A stretch of DNA of 64,000 nt from JBCBRD01 sp039819885 (GTDB lineage Bacteria > Pseudomonadota > Alphaproteobacteria > Rhizobiales > Hyphomicrobiaceae), in assembly GCA_039819885.1 (NCBI GenBank), contig JBCBRD010000001.1:35596-99595 (forward strand). Reading direction: 5' to 3'. This document shows, in pieces, positions 8,619-17,150 of the stretch (position 1 is the stretch's first letter; every line of letters starts with the position of its first letter). Position numbers and translations under genes: made by a program. The notes below the pieces were generated by a model, which saw only the letters and a list, made by a program, of their open reading frames with translations, was not told where the DNA came from and ran no database searches.

Positions 8619-9573
8619 CGCCGACCAACACGTCTATCTGCTCGCGAAGGGTCGGCGTAACTTCGAGACCCACGCGTCGCGCTGTACGCACATTCAAGAC
8701 CAATCGAAGTGACTTCGTCGGTTCTATCAACAGGCCGGACGTATCGCGTGACGCACGCCCGACAACCGACGCAAGCTGCTTCCCCATCTCAACGAAATTC
8801 GGTTCCGCGGAAAGCAGAAAACCACGGTCAACATCGCCTCGGCGGCCAGTGAAGACTGGAAACCGGGCGCGCCATGCGCGTTCAATTATTGTCGGGGCGG
8901 TATCAGCGTTTGTTATCCCCGGCGCGCCCAACAACCAAAGACAATCCGTCCTCGGGTTCCCAAACCGAAGGATGTTAGAAATCGTTTCCGTCGCTTCTTG
9001 TAGATCTCGCGTCCCTGTGTCGATCAGGTCGACACCGAGACGATCGGCGGCGTTTTTGGCCAATTCATTTAGCCAATCATCTCGACCCAGCCGAAAAACG
9101 ACGTGCACACGATCATGGCTTGGAAACAGACGCTTGAAGGTCTGCAATACCCTCTCCGGATCGAATTCCAGGGAGACGCCATGTAAATTTTTATTCTCAG
9201 TAGGATCGATGAAGGTGAGCGCCGTGAAAGCCTGGCGCGACTTTTCATATCGTCTGTACTCGTCGCAAGAACGCTTGCCGATCAAGACCCATTCATCGAT
9301 TGAGTTATCAGCAAGCCATCCCTCAATCTCTCCGCCTGTGATGCCAGGGCGAAGCAAATGTCGCTTGATGCTTCCGATATCGTCGGAAGCGGCATCAAGA
9401 CCCCTCAAGACCGACTGGTAAATAGCGGAAAATCTTTCGGAGTCTTCGTATACTAGGCCGGCACGAAGCGACGAGCGCGCTGAAGCATGTTTCGGGAGGC
9501 CGAGATACGCCAGCCCGCTTGCAAGACCAGCAAGCGCGTGGCGTCGTGTCAGCCATGTCCCCCCTTCTACCAT
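8611..9573 (-). CDS. Exported ABC-type substrate-binding protein, probable kinase input
   Basis: 320 residues. The N-terminus has a twin-arginine-like signal (TRRHALAGL, then a hydrophobic stretch ending ASA near residue 32). The rest resembles the ABC_sub_bind (TrpX-like) periplasmic family; the C-terminal LVLNVRTARRVGLEVTP is characteristic. No permease or ATPase gene is nearby, so transport is unlikely. Genes of this family beside histidine kinases and TonB receptors are known as sensory units. Here it overlaps the kinase gene. The Tat assignment is tentative, because the flanking residues fit only partly. Confidence 0.85.
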   Translation of the reverse strand: MVEGGTWLTRRHALAGLASGLAYLGLPKHASARSSLRAGLVYEDSERFSAIYQSVLRGLDAASDDIGSIKRHLLRPGITGGEIEGWLADNSIDEWVLIGKRSCDEYRRYEKSRQAFTALTFIDPTENKNLHGVSLEFDPERVLQTFKRLFPSHDRVHVVFRLGRDDWLNELAKNAADRLGVDLIDTGTRDLQEATETISNILRFGNPRTDCLWLLGAPGITNADTAPTIIERAWRARFPVFTGRRGDVDRGFLLSAEPNFVEMGKQLASVVGRASRDTSGLLIEPTKSLRLVLNVRTARRVGLEVTPTLREQIDVLVGDD

Positions 9574-9971
9574 AAGCAGTCAGCAATTTTTTACAGTCTG
9601 TTAATGCAACGCACTTTACCCGACCAAAAATAAAAATGTCCCAACAAACGTTCCACGGTGGAGATTTTCTCGAGTTCTTATATCACAATCCCGCCAATAT
9701 TTGTGGTCCCAAACCACGATATCGGTCCATATCAGCCCATATTTCTAAAAATCCATGGCCGTTTCATCGTCCCTGATTACTATCTACTCGCAGCACCCAT
9801 AAAGTGTTGTATCGGCCTTTCAGTCGGCTTCTGTGTAACGTTGCGTTTGGCGTCGCTTTTCAGCGATGCAAATACTTACCTCTCTAAGTTTTCTGCCGAA
9901 CGGAACTATCGGACGGCTAAGAAGGCAAAAGGTGTTTTAAAAACTCCGGTTTTCTATTTAATTACAATGGC
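9574..9971. other. Intergenic stretch between parB and the binding-protein operon
   Basis: About 400 AT-rich bases. They lie downstream of parB and upstream of the minus-strand operon that starts at 9573, so the operon promoter should be here. An open frame on the plus strand (9658 onward) runs into antisense parB, has no Shine-Dalgarno sequence and no coding character. I see no RNA gene and no clear parS. Confidence 0.5.
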
Positions 9972-10991
9972 TTACGTGCCTGTTGTCGGATCCGACAACT
10001 CGGCAAATTCGCTCTCGATACGAGCGAGCAAAGCTTCGACATCCATTCCCTTCTTGCGTGGAATATCGATAGTCACCTTGCGGCTAGTAACTGTGGCTTT
10101 CGCGCCGCCGAATTCGCCAAGCGCCAGAGACTGAGTTTGTACGGCCCCTCCCCTGCCCTTAGTAGAAGCAGCCATCACCAGCCGTTTCGTGATCTCATTC
10201 GCCGACAGGGGTTTATGGTTAGCAACACGCTCGCCGCCATCCTGCAGGGCCCGAATTGACTCGGCTTCTTTCTCTATTTTGCTCCATTCTTTAGGCTTAG
10301 AAAGAAACCCCACAAGCTTCGAGGCATGATCTCGACGCCATTCGCGTACATCCGGGGCCAAGGCGACAATCTCATCCGGGAGCTTAGCAAGATGAAGGTA
10401 TTTATGAAGCCACGACTCTTTAACGGAGAGCTTCCGCGCCATGGCGCGGACTTCGCCGCTGTAATATGCCTCCAGCGCCTTTTGGTAATCGAGCGCCCGC
10501 TCATAATCTGAAAGATCTTCGCGATCGCGATTTTCGGCATCAGAAATGAGAAATGCGTCTTCGTCGCTCAGATCATGAACCTCAATCCTATATAAAATAT
10601 CGTCGCGTCCTTTTTCATTGCGCAAATGACTCACACTGAAATGCCGGCGCGCGCCTGCGATGATCTCATACTCAATGCCATCAGTGATATCTTTGGCGGG
10701 GCGAACGATCGCTGAGACCGTTTGCTCACCGCGACTTTCAATACTCGAGATCAAATCAGCGCAGTTTTCTGGCGTAAGCAGATGGTAGAGCCGGTTGTGA
10801 TGCTCCCATAAGCCGCATTTTTCAGGCTCTACAAAACGGGTTCTCTTCGCATCAACTCGACCCGATGAGATGTCGCCGACAAGAGACATGCGACGGCGAA
10901 ATGAATTCTCCTGGGGCGCAACAGATCCCTCAACTTCTTCGCCAACGACCTCGTCCGCAACGCTAGACAATACGCTTTTTCTTCTCGCCAT
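9972..10991 (-). CDS. parB: Plasmid partition protein ParB
   Basis: 339 residues. The N-terminal ParB/Spo0J domain includes EIIAGARRHFSV (~109-120), matching the arginine-rich CTP-binding box, and DAENRDREDLSDYERA (~151-166). A helix-turn-helix follows at ~182-210 (MARKLSVKESWLHKYLHLAKLP). The C-terminus should dimerise. It binds the plasmid centromere and acts with ParA. Its ATG overlaps the parA stop by one base, a standard coupled parAB operon. I could not locate a convincing parS. Confidence 0.93.
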   Translation of the reverse strand: MARRKSVLSSVADEVVGEEVEGSVAPQENSFRRRMSLVGDISSGRVDAKRTRFVEPEKCGLWEHHNRLYHLLTPENCADLISSIESRGEQTVSAIVRPAKDITDGIEYEIIAGARRHFSVSHLRNEKGRDDILYRIEVHDLSDEDAFLISDAENRDREDLSDYERALDYQKALEAYYSGEVRAMARKLSVKESWLHKYLHLAKLPDEIVALAPDVREWRRDHASKLVGFLSKPKEWSKIEKEAESIRALQDGGERVANHKPLSANEITKRLVMAASTKGRGGAVQTQSLALGEFGGAKATVTSRKVTIDIPRKKGMDVEALLARIESEFAELSDPTTGT

Positions 10992-12157
10992 TATGCTCTC
11001 CCTAGTTCACGCAATTGAGCCGAGTGGGACGGCCAGGTTTTGCGAATTTCCAACTCCACCTGCGCAAAGACCTGATCCAAGTTCCTGCGCGCACGATTAT
11101 AGGATTTTGTCTTTGGTCCCGTTGCTTCATAAAGGCTACGCATATCAAGCGCGGCCTCGTCATAAGCAACCGATGAGAGGAGGGCGGTCTCAAGGATATT
11201 GTCCGAAAAGACTTTGCCCATAATCTCCCGCAATTCAGCCTGAGCCGCCTTGGCGAGATCAGCTTTCGTCACCAAGAATCGAATGAACTTGTAATCGACC
11301 TTTTGATTCGCTTGCTCCATCGTCTGCAGCACAGAACTCGTCATCTTTAAAAATGATGACGTAGAACAGAAATCGACAATGCTCGGCGGGGCCGGGACGA
11401 TCATCGCATTCGCCGCCTGCAGGACGCTAAGACTGATCATGCCGAGGGCAGGGGGCGGATCGATTATCACCACATCATAAGCCCGCGCCACATCAGCCAA
11501 GGCCGTCTTCAAACGTAACATCGCCTCAAAGTCTTTCGACAGTTGGGCAGCAAGCTCATATTCGACATTGAATAAGTCGAGATTGGCCGGGATCAGATCC
11601 AAGTCGGGCCAATGCGTCGCTCGAACAATCTCTTGGATGTTGTAGTCTTCCGGACTGACCATGAGACCGTAGAGGGTCGCCTCCGGGGCGACGTCTTGGT
11701 CAGGATTATAACCAAAAGTGAGGGTAGTGCTCGCCTGCGGATCGGCGTCCACGATAAGGACTTTGTAGCCTTTCATCGCGAAGTAATGAGAGGCATGGAC
11801 AGCGAGCGTTGATTTTCCGACGCCGCCCTTGAAATTCTGAAACGATACAATCACCGGTTCATCGGTTGGAGAACGAGACGGCCTCGTGCGAAAATAATCT
11901 CGAATTTCGTTGACCTGTTCAAGCGAATAGCCGGCTCGGCGTCCTGTCTCCCGCTTTAGAGCCGGAGGGATATGGCCCTCGCGCTCGGCGCGTACTATCG
12001 AGGATTGCGATCGGCCGACCATCTCGGTGACATCCGTCATTTTATAAACGACATCGAGTGTGCGCTCATCACCGGACGAAAATAGACTCTCGCGGGTCTT
12101 CGTAACAAGGCGATCCGCACGCTCGCGAAGCAAATTGATCTCAGCAATTGTATCCAT
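10991..12157 (-). CDS. parA: Partition ATPase ParA, type Ia with N-terminal DNA-binding domain
   Basis: 388 residues from the ATG at 12157, preceded by GGAGG; an in-frame start at 12223 lacks this signal. Residues ~35-90 form a winged helix-turn-helix (MTDVTEMVGRSQSSIVRAE), as in P1-type ParA, which represses its own operon. The deviant Walker A is KGGVGKST (110-117), followed by IVDADPQAS (~135-143) and IIDPPPALG. It drives plasmid segregation on the nucleoid with ParB. The autoregulation is a family property, inferred here. Confidence 0.95.
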   Translation of the reverse strand: MDTIAEINLLRERADRLVTKTRESLFSSGDERTLDVVYKMTDVTEMVGRSQSSIVRAEREGHIPPALKRETGRRAGYSLEQVNEIRDYFRTRPSRSPTDEPVIVSFQNFKGGVGKSTLAVHASHYFAMKGYKVLIVDADPQASTTLTFGYNPDQDVAPEATLYGLMVSPEDYNIQEIVRATHWPDLDLIPANLDLFNVEYELAAQLSKDFEAMLRLKTALADVARAYDVVIIDPPPALGMISLSVLQAANAMIVPAPPSIVDFCSTSSFLKMTSSVLQTMEQANQKVDYKFIRFLVTKADLAKAAQAELREIMGKVFSDNILETALLSSVAYDEAALDMRSLYEATGPKTKSYNRARRNLDQVFAQVELEIRKTWPSHSAQLRELGRA

Positions 12158-12538
12158 AGCAGCCTCCAAACGAATCGCCGTTAAGTTTAGTAAAAGCTTA
12201 GTTAACACGCTGTTAACCATCAATGACTTATTTTTTTGGTGATTTGCCGAAAATACCAGTCATTCGGCCGATCTCGATTATTCTCTTCACGAATCAAAAG
12301 AATCGGCGAAGCGTCTATCGACGATAAGAAAAATTAGGAGGCAGATGCGAGCGCAATAAAAAACCCCGCTAGATGCGGGGCTTTTCGAGGGATCAAACCG
12401 GCGCCAACCGGCTTGTCCGAATTCGTCAACAAGTGATTCGTACCTGATCCCGACATTTGACGCAAGAGTCCTGTGAATCTTCGCAGCGGTTTTTTGCGAC
12501 CTTTTTTTGCCTCGCGTCCGAAAACAAGGACGACGATT
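12158..12538. promoter_or_regulatory. Divergent parA / rep control region
   Basis: 380 non-coding bases between divergent parA and rep. It should hold the parAB promoter and ParA operator, the rep promoter, and perhaps a centromere. An internal hairpin at 12361-12385 is listed separately. The rep Shine-Dalgarno AAGGA is at 12526-12530. No helically phased repeats were found. Confidence 0.5.
12361..12385 (+). terminator. Hairpin with U tract in the rep leader
   Basis: CCCCGC-TAGAT-GCGGGG (12364-12380) is followed by CTTTT and preceded by an A run, so it could terminate in either direction. It lies 155 bases upstream of the rep start and is not at the end of any gene. It may therefore attenuate rep transcription or insulate rep from the par operon. 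Confidence 0.6.
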
Positions 12539-13813
12539 ATGGGACAGGTTTGCCTGAAAGACGAAGACGACCCGCCAACAGGCTCTTTGAGCGGGATTGC
12601 AAAAAGGCGCGATAATTTCAGTGACACAGCCGAGAGGGGAGGGGCCTATCAGGGTCTGCCGATCTCCAGGCTCGATCTTACCCGCGCGGCCTTTCAGGGA
12701 ACGCCTGAACTGTCGGATGGCGCAAGGTGTCTTTTAGGGTTCTATCTCAGCCATCTCGACACCAAACGATTGGGCGAAGGGGTGACCAGCGTCTGGCCTG
12801 GCAACGCAGCCGCCAGTGAGGCGCTTGGCAAAAAGGATCCCACAATCCGCCGGCTTAAGGGTGATCTCGAGGCGGCAGGTTTCATTATCCGAAAATATGA
12901 CCGACGCAATCGCCCGCTTGAGGGAGGCGCCATCGATCTTAGCCCATTCCTCATTGAGGTGCCGGCGATCTTGAAGGGGATCGATGAGCGTAACGCCGCG
13001 CGCCGTAAGGTTTGGGAGGAGGCGAGGGCGCCAGATCAATCCACAGCTGACGCAATATCTAGCGGGGACCCGCTCAAAAATGAGCGCCTAAACAGTACCC
13101 CTAAAAACATAGATTCCTGTTTCGGATTTGAAGGTTTTGAAGAAAAGAAACCCGACGAAGCCGAGCTTCCCACTGAGGCCGTTACGGAGGCGAAACAGGC
13201 GATCGGCGAAGCGAAGATGCTTCGAAAGGCCCTCGACCTTTCGCCGAAGCTATCAGGCGCTTTGGATCCAGAAAACATCGGCATTTCCGTGGAAACGGCA
13301 GCATCGAATATCTGGTCGGTATTGCCCGATCTATTCCCGAACGACAGCGCCAATTCCATCAGCCATACGTTCCTTTGGTGCGCTAAACGCCACGGGGCCA
13401 AAGCCTTCCTGTTTTTGGCTGTGGCGCTTGAGGATCCAACGGCAAAGGACCCCCGAAAACTCTTTGGCTGGTTCGCCACAAACCCTGAAAAAATTGACCT
13501 TTCGCGCAATCTTGCGCGGATTAAACACAAGCCAAAACCGATTGAAGCGGCTGACGATAAGCCGAATCTGCCGGCCGACAGCTTCGAGCGGGAGATCGGC
13601 GCGGCCATCGCCGCCGAGATCGGCGCCCCTGCCTATAATTCGTGGTTGGCCTCGAAATCGGTCCGGTTTACCGTGAAAGGCGACAATCGGGTGCGCATTG
13701 AGCATGAGAGCGCTATCGCCCGAAAATACCTTCAGGAACGCTATTCCAGGGCGCTGAAAGCCGCAGCGGACGCGCTTGGCTATGACGGATATGTGGTGAA
13801 AGAGCCGGCGTAG
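12539..13813 (+). CDS. Replication initiator: RepC-like winged helix with DnaA domain I-like C-terminus
   Basis: 424 residues from the ATG at 12539 (AAGGA 9 bases upstream). Residues ~58-140 resemble the RepC N-terminal winged helix: LLGFYLSHL, then VWPGNAAASEALGKKDPTIRRLKGDLEAAGFI, a WPSNxxLA-HTH-like pattern. A middle helical region (~235-330) is loosely RepC-like. The last ~75 residues (REIGAAIAAEIGAPAYNSWL through ARKYLQERY) match the fold pattern of DnaA domain I, which recruits helicase. This suggests an initiator that brings its own helicase-loading domain. The gene is divergent from parAB rather than third in a repABC operon. The DnaA-like assignment is pattern-based. Confidence 0.8.
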   Translation: MGQVCLKDEDDPPTGSLSGIAKRRDNFSDTAERGGAYQGLPISRLDLTRAAFQGTPELSDGARCLLGFYLSHLDTKRLGEGVTSVWPGNAAASEALGKKDPTIRRLKGDLEAAGFIIRKYDRRNRPLEGGAIDLSPFLIEVPAILKGIDERNAARRKVWEEARAPDQSTADAISSGDPLKNERLNSTPKNIDSCFGFEGFEEKKPDEAELPTEAVTEAKQAIGEAKMLRKALDLSPKLSGALDPENIGISVETAASNIWSVLPDLFPNDSANSISHTFLWCAKRHGAKAFLFLAVALEDPTAKDPRKLFGWFATNPEKIDLSRNLARIKHKPKPIEAADDKPNLPADSFEREIGAAIAAEIGAPAYNSWLASKSVRFTVKGDNRVRIEHESAIARKYLQERYSRALKAAADALGYDGYVVKEPA

Positions 13814-13819
13814 GACGTC

Positions 13820-14773
13820 TCAGGAGGCGATTTTTACCACAGCCCCGCCGGGCAGGGACAATTCAGGAGGCGTGTAGGCGCTCTCGGGAAGCCCAAGGAC
13901 CGGATCATTGGCGACCCAGGCCTGATAGCGTTCCTGACCCGTTATCTCTACGGCGAGGCCATTTTCAGCGAGTTCCGTCATCGCCGCGATCGCCGCTTTC
14001 TGGCTGATTTTTAGAATGTCGGCCACCTTCGGTGAATGGACGACCGGAAACCCCGCGAGCAAGGGCAGGGCGCGTCTGGCCGCCTTTTCTTTAGCCTTCG
14101 TCGGCGGATAGACCTCATGGCCGCGAGCCAGAAAGCTTTCGGCGGCATGAAGGGCGTCAGAGGCGTCGGCGAGGGCCTCAGCGAACCGTTTCAGCGCCCC
14201 GATCAGCCAGTCGCCATCTCGGCGTAGGCGCGGGATTTCGATGAAACAGGCCATCGGTTCGGCGGGAAACATCCCCTCGGCCGCAAGCACGCGCTGGGCC
14301 GCGATGTTGGCCTCGGCTTGAGAATACGCCTTTGTTCGATATTCACGGGCGCGCTCCAGCGCCCGGATCGGCGCCGGGATCGGATTTGCCTGCAATCGCA
14401 ACTTCCCGGCGAGGGGGCCATGCACATGAAAGGGCGCCGCCGCCTCTATGGTCTCGATGGCCTCAGCATACATGGCGTGAAACCTGGAGACTGCGCCGGC
14501 GTCCCACTGGATCCGCCACCCTTCGGGTTTGGCGCTAAAAACGCTTGCATAGGCGCCGTGTTCATCTAATTCGTCATCGGCGTCGCGGGCGTTACGGACC
14601 AGGCGCTGATAGACCAAACGCTCGGTAAAATAAGGCCTTACGGGACTCACTGCGAAGATAAAGGATAATTGTGCGCCGCTTAAGGCGATATTCGTGCACG
14701 AACGCAGCGCGCTGCGTAATTGGGACGCTGTCAGACCATCTAATTCACCGGACATGGGAGAAAGGTAAGTCAT
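13820..14773 (-). CDS. DUF1612-like helix-turn-helix protein
   Basis: 317 residues, converging on rep with a 6-base gap. The C-terminal ~80 residues (LPLLAGFPVVHSPKVADILKISQKAAIAAMTELAENGLAVEIT in shape) form a winged helix of the Fic/DUF1612-associated type seen on rhizobial plasmids. The N-terminal two thirds is alpha-helical and rich in alanine, with no catalytic motif I recognise. It faces VapBC across a region with a perfect inverted repeat (14804-14826), its likely binding site. Identity is tentative. Confidence 0.65.
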   Translation of the reverse strand: MTYLSPMSGELDGLTASQLRSALRSCTNIALSGAQLSFIFAVSPVRPYFTERLVYQRLVRNARDADDELDEHGAYASVFSAKPEGWRIQWDAGAVSRFHAMYAEAIETIEAAAPFHVHGPLAGKLRLQANPIPAPIRALERAREYRTKAYSQAEANIAAQRVLAAEGMFPAEPMACFIEIPRLRRDGDWLIGALKRFAEALADASDALHAAESFLARGHEVYPPTKAKEKAARRALPLLAGFPVVHSPKVADILKISQKAAIAAMTELAENGLAVEITGQERYQAWVANDPVLGLPESAYTPPELSLPGGAVVKIAS

Positions 14774-14803
14774 GAAGGATGATTCGTGAATCCCCTTCTT
14801 AGG

Positions 14804-14859
14804 TCTGATAATCCCCCATTATCAGAACTTTTTAGATATGTCTGATAATTGCACTTATC
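14804..14859. promoter_or_regulatory. Operator: perfect 9-bp inverted repeat plus degenerate second copy
   Basis: TCTGATAAT (14804-14812), five cytosines, then ATTATCAGA (14818-14826) is a perfect dyad. A second site at 14841-14859 starts TCTGATAA and ends TTATC, i.e. the same half-site with a poor partner. Both sit between the divergent DUF1612-like gene (start 14773) and vapBC (start 14980). Either product could be the binder; the site spacing suggests cooperative dimers. Confidence 0.7.
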
Positions 14860-14979
14860 CGACGTAATGGCATCTTATTTTTTTTATGGCATTGTGCTTC
14901 TAACGAAGATCGCTACATTAAGAGAGCGGAAAAAGCGCTCAGCGACGCCAGCGAGGCCGTTTTCGCTGGAAAGGACGTT

Positions 14980-15315
14980 ATGCCCATGGATACGATCGAG
15001 ATCGACGAAGTCAGTATGGATAAATCCGGCCGCGTCGTCATTCCCAAAGACGTGCGCCAGAAGCTCGGCCTGCATACCGGCATCATCATGAAGCTTGTGC
15101 AAATCGCCGGCAAAGGCCTGCAGCTCATCCCGGTTTACGAAAAGAGCGCGCTCGTCGAAGACGGGGGTCTTTTTTATAAGCCCGCCCCCGCCGGCGCTGC
15201 GCCGATGAATAGAGAGGCTGTGCGTGATCGGATGACGGCCTTGCGTAACCCGGTTGCGCGACGGCGCGCCATCGAAGAAGCGGGGCTCCTGGACGCCGAT
15301 AACGCGGACCAATAG
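14980..15315 (+). CDS. vapB: AbrB/MazE-type antitoxin (VapB-like)
   Basis: 111 residues. Residues ~8-52 form a swapped-hairpin AbrB domain (DKSGRVVIPKDVRQKLGL is the diagnostic stretch) that binds the operator. The C-terminal half should wrap the toxin and includes a proline/alanine-rich link and a basic helix. The ATG at 14980 follows an AAGGA-like site; ATG 14986 is an alternative. The toxin gene starts 9 bases after the stop. It probably neutralises the PIN protein downstream and represses the operon. Confidence 0.88.
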   Translation: MPMDTIEIDEVSMDKSGRVVIPKDVRQKLGLHTGIIMKLVQIAGKGLQLIPVYEKSALVEDGGLFYKPAPAGAAPMNREAVRDRMTALRNPVARRRAIEEAGLLDADNADQ

Positions 15316-15324
15316 TGAGCCGCC

Positions 15325-15741
15325 ATGATATTCGTCGATCTCAGTCTTCTCCTGGCGCTCGCCCATGAACGCCATCCTGACTTCACCCCGTCAAAAACAT
15401 ATCTCAAAGGCTGCACGCCGAAGACCCATTTAACCTCGGCGCGGGCGCTCATTGAGATTTATGCATACATGACCGGGCTTCCTGAGCCTGATCGCTATTC
15501 GCACGCCGACGCCGTCAAGTTCATTCAGGGCCTCAAAGAAAAGCTGACAATCGTCGACTTTAAGGAGAGCTATTTTCTCTCGCTGATCGAGAATAGCGAT
15601 TTAGCGGTAGACGGCGATCGCACTTTTGAAGCGCTGACAGCAAAGGCGGCAGTCGATTCCGGCGCCACAACACTCGTCACCTGGGACACCAAACATTTCA
15701 ATGGCTTGGAAAAGAGCCTTAAAATCACATTGCCAAATTAG
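15325..15741 (+). CDS. vapC: PIN-domain toxin (VapC-like)
   Basis: 138 residues, normal PIN toxin length. The acidic set is present: D5 in IFVDLS, E44 in ALIEIYAY, D96/D98 region and D121 in VTWDTKHF. These coordinate metal for RNA cleavage. VapC toxins cut initiator tRNA or rRNA loops; the target here is unknown. It is coupled to the antitoxin and followed 8 bases later by a membrane protein gene, so the operon may be longer than two genes. On a plasmid it should support maintenance. Confidence 0.9.
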   Translation: MIFVDLSLLLALAHERHPDFTPSKTYLKGCTPKTHLTSARALIEIYAYMTGLPEPDRYSHADAVKFIQGLKEKLTIVDFKESYFLSLIENSDLAVDGDRTFEALTAKAAVDSGATTLVTWDTKHFNGLEKSLKITLPN

Positions 15742-15749
15742 GGGGGCGA

Positions 15750-17150
15750 ATGCTGGATGCAGATCGCATAGCCGCACTTAAGGAAAAATTTCTTCAACAA
15801 CCTCAATCACGCATCGACTGTCGACTGATAAAGGGCGATGAGGCCGTCCGAAATGAAATTAGCGCCGGAAAGTATGCCTATTATAATCCCAAAGCTGGCG
15901 GGGCCTACGCCATAGGCGAGAGGCGAGAGGCGCCGGACATCGGTGCAGGCGCCCTTGAGCACATTTTACGCGGTGTCTTCAAAGCAAACACAGAGGGGCG
16001 CATCCCTGATCTGCCTGCGCTTGAGAAGGAAGCGCGGACAAAAGAAGCGTGGACGCTCGATCAGAAGTTCGACTATTTACTCGAAGTCATTCACATGGCG
16101 AGCGTAAACGACTCCTACGGGGTCGCCATCGGCTCTGAAAATCCTGCCCATGGGGAGAATGGTGAAGACTTTGGGCAGGAACCTGTATTTCATCCCTATC
16201 CGGAGTTTGTCGCGAGTGTGGGATATCGATCTGATGATGACTTCCTACACCTTATCCACCTCGCAGAAGACAAGGGATATTTGACGACCCTGACACCAAT
16301 AACCCAGGACGGCGTTTGGGGAGCCTTGACGATCGAAGGCAGCAAGAAACGAAAACAAAAGAAAGAGGGTAAGGGAACGCCTCCTAGCGCCAATACCCAA
16401 CCCCAGACACAGGTGAAAACCAAAACGTTCATAGATCGTATTCGAGAACATCCCGTCATTGCTACAATAGGTCTTCTCGCAGCGACAATCATTGGTGTAT
16501 TGACGATAGTAAATGGCGGTCTTGATTTCGTGTTGAAAAAACGCGAACTCGAAAAAGGGCCGGTCGTTAAAAAACCAATCAATAGCGATACAGCGACAGC
16601 ACCGTCGATAGATGAAGAACGCAATCCCGATACACCAGCGTTGACAAAAGTGGCGGCCCCGATCCCTGCAGCCGCTCCTAGTAAAGTTTGTCTTGAACAC
16701 GCAAGATCGGGCCAGGTCGGACACAACGAAATGGAGTGCGCTGTGATCGGAGAACCGCCGCAGACGATCCACCTCGGAGACGATACTGGATGGAAAAATC
16801 AAACGTTGCAGGCCTCAATCGACGGGCCCGGATCGATTTGCATCCGACAGACAAGAGTAAACGACCTAGGACAAACGGCCGACAGTGAATGGAAATGCGC
16901 GCTTGATGGAACGCAATCCGAAACCATCGTCCTGGGCGACGATACAGGATGGCGCAAACAGACGTTTTTTTTGAAAGCGGATGGACCCTACAAACTGTGT
17001 GCGCGCCATACCCGTGAATCGCCGAAATATGGACTAGCAGATACAGATTACCAATGCAGCGCTGACGGAAATGAGATCCAGCTTGAAACCGGCGACGACA
17101 CCGGTTGGCGGAGCCAGACCTTGACTTTCTTAATAACGGCAAATCCGTGA
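15750..17150 (+). CDS. Membrane protein with three C-terminal GDDTGW repeats, family unknown
   Basis: 466 residues. A soluble N-terminal domain (1-195) is followed by a basic, lysine-rich linker and one membrane helix at ~235-258, so the C-terminus is probably periplasmic. Residues ~311-466 hold three ~48-residue repeats: a cysteine with an arginine nearby, a second cysteine after an acidic-aromatic pair, then (L/T)GDDTGW(R/K)xQT. Two cysteines per repeat suggest disulphides. I do not recognise the family. A strong purine-rich Shine-Dalgarno lies before ATG 15750. It may belong to the VapBC operon and overlaps the recombinase start. Confidence 0.7.
   Translation: MLDADRIAALKEKFLQQPQSRIDCRLIKGDEAVRNEISAGKYAYYNPKAGGAYAIGERREAPDIGAGALEHILRGVFKANTEGRIPDLPALEKEARTKEAWTLDQKFDYLLEVIHMASVNDSYGVAIGSENPAHGENGEDFGQEPVFHPYPEFVASVGYRSDDDFLHLIHLAEDKGYLTTLTPITQDGVWGALTIEGSKKRKQKKEGKGTPPSANTQPQTQVKTKTFIDRIREHPVIATIGLLAATIIGVLTIVNGGLDFVLKKRELEKGPVVKKPINSDTATAPSIDEERNPDTPALTKVAAPIPAAAPSKVCLEHARSGQVGHNEMECAVIGEPPQTIHLGDDTGWKNQTLQASIDGPGSICIRQTRVNDLGQTADSEWKCALDGTQSETIVLGDDTGWRKQTFFLKADGPYKLCARHTRESPKYGLADTDYQCSADGNEIQLETGDDTGWRSQTLTFLITANP

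Noticed and set aside
9658..10134. Plus-strand open frame overlapping parB
   Set aside because: Antisense to a certain gene over its last third, AT-rich elsewhere, with no Shine-Dalgarno.
9972..13813. A standard repABC operon
   Set aside because: parA and parB are co-oriented on the minus strand, but the initiator is on the opposite strand and has an extra C-terminal domain.
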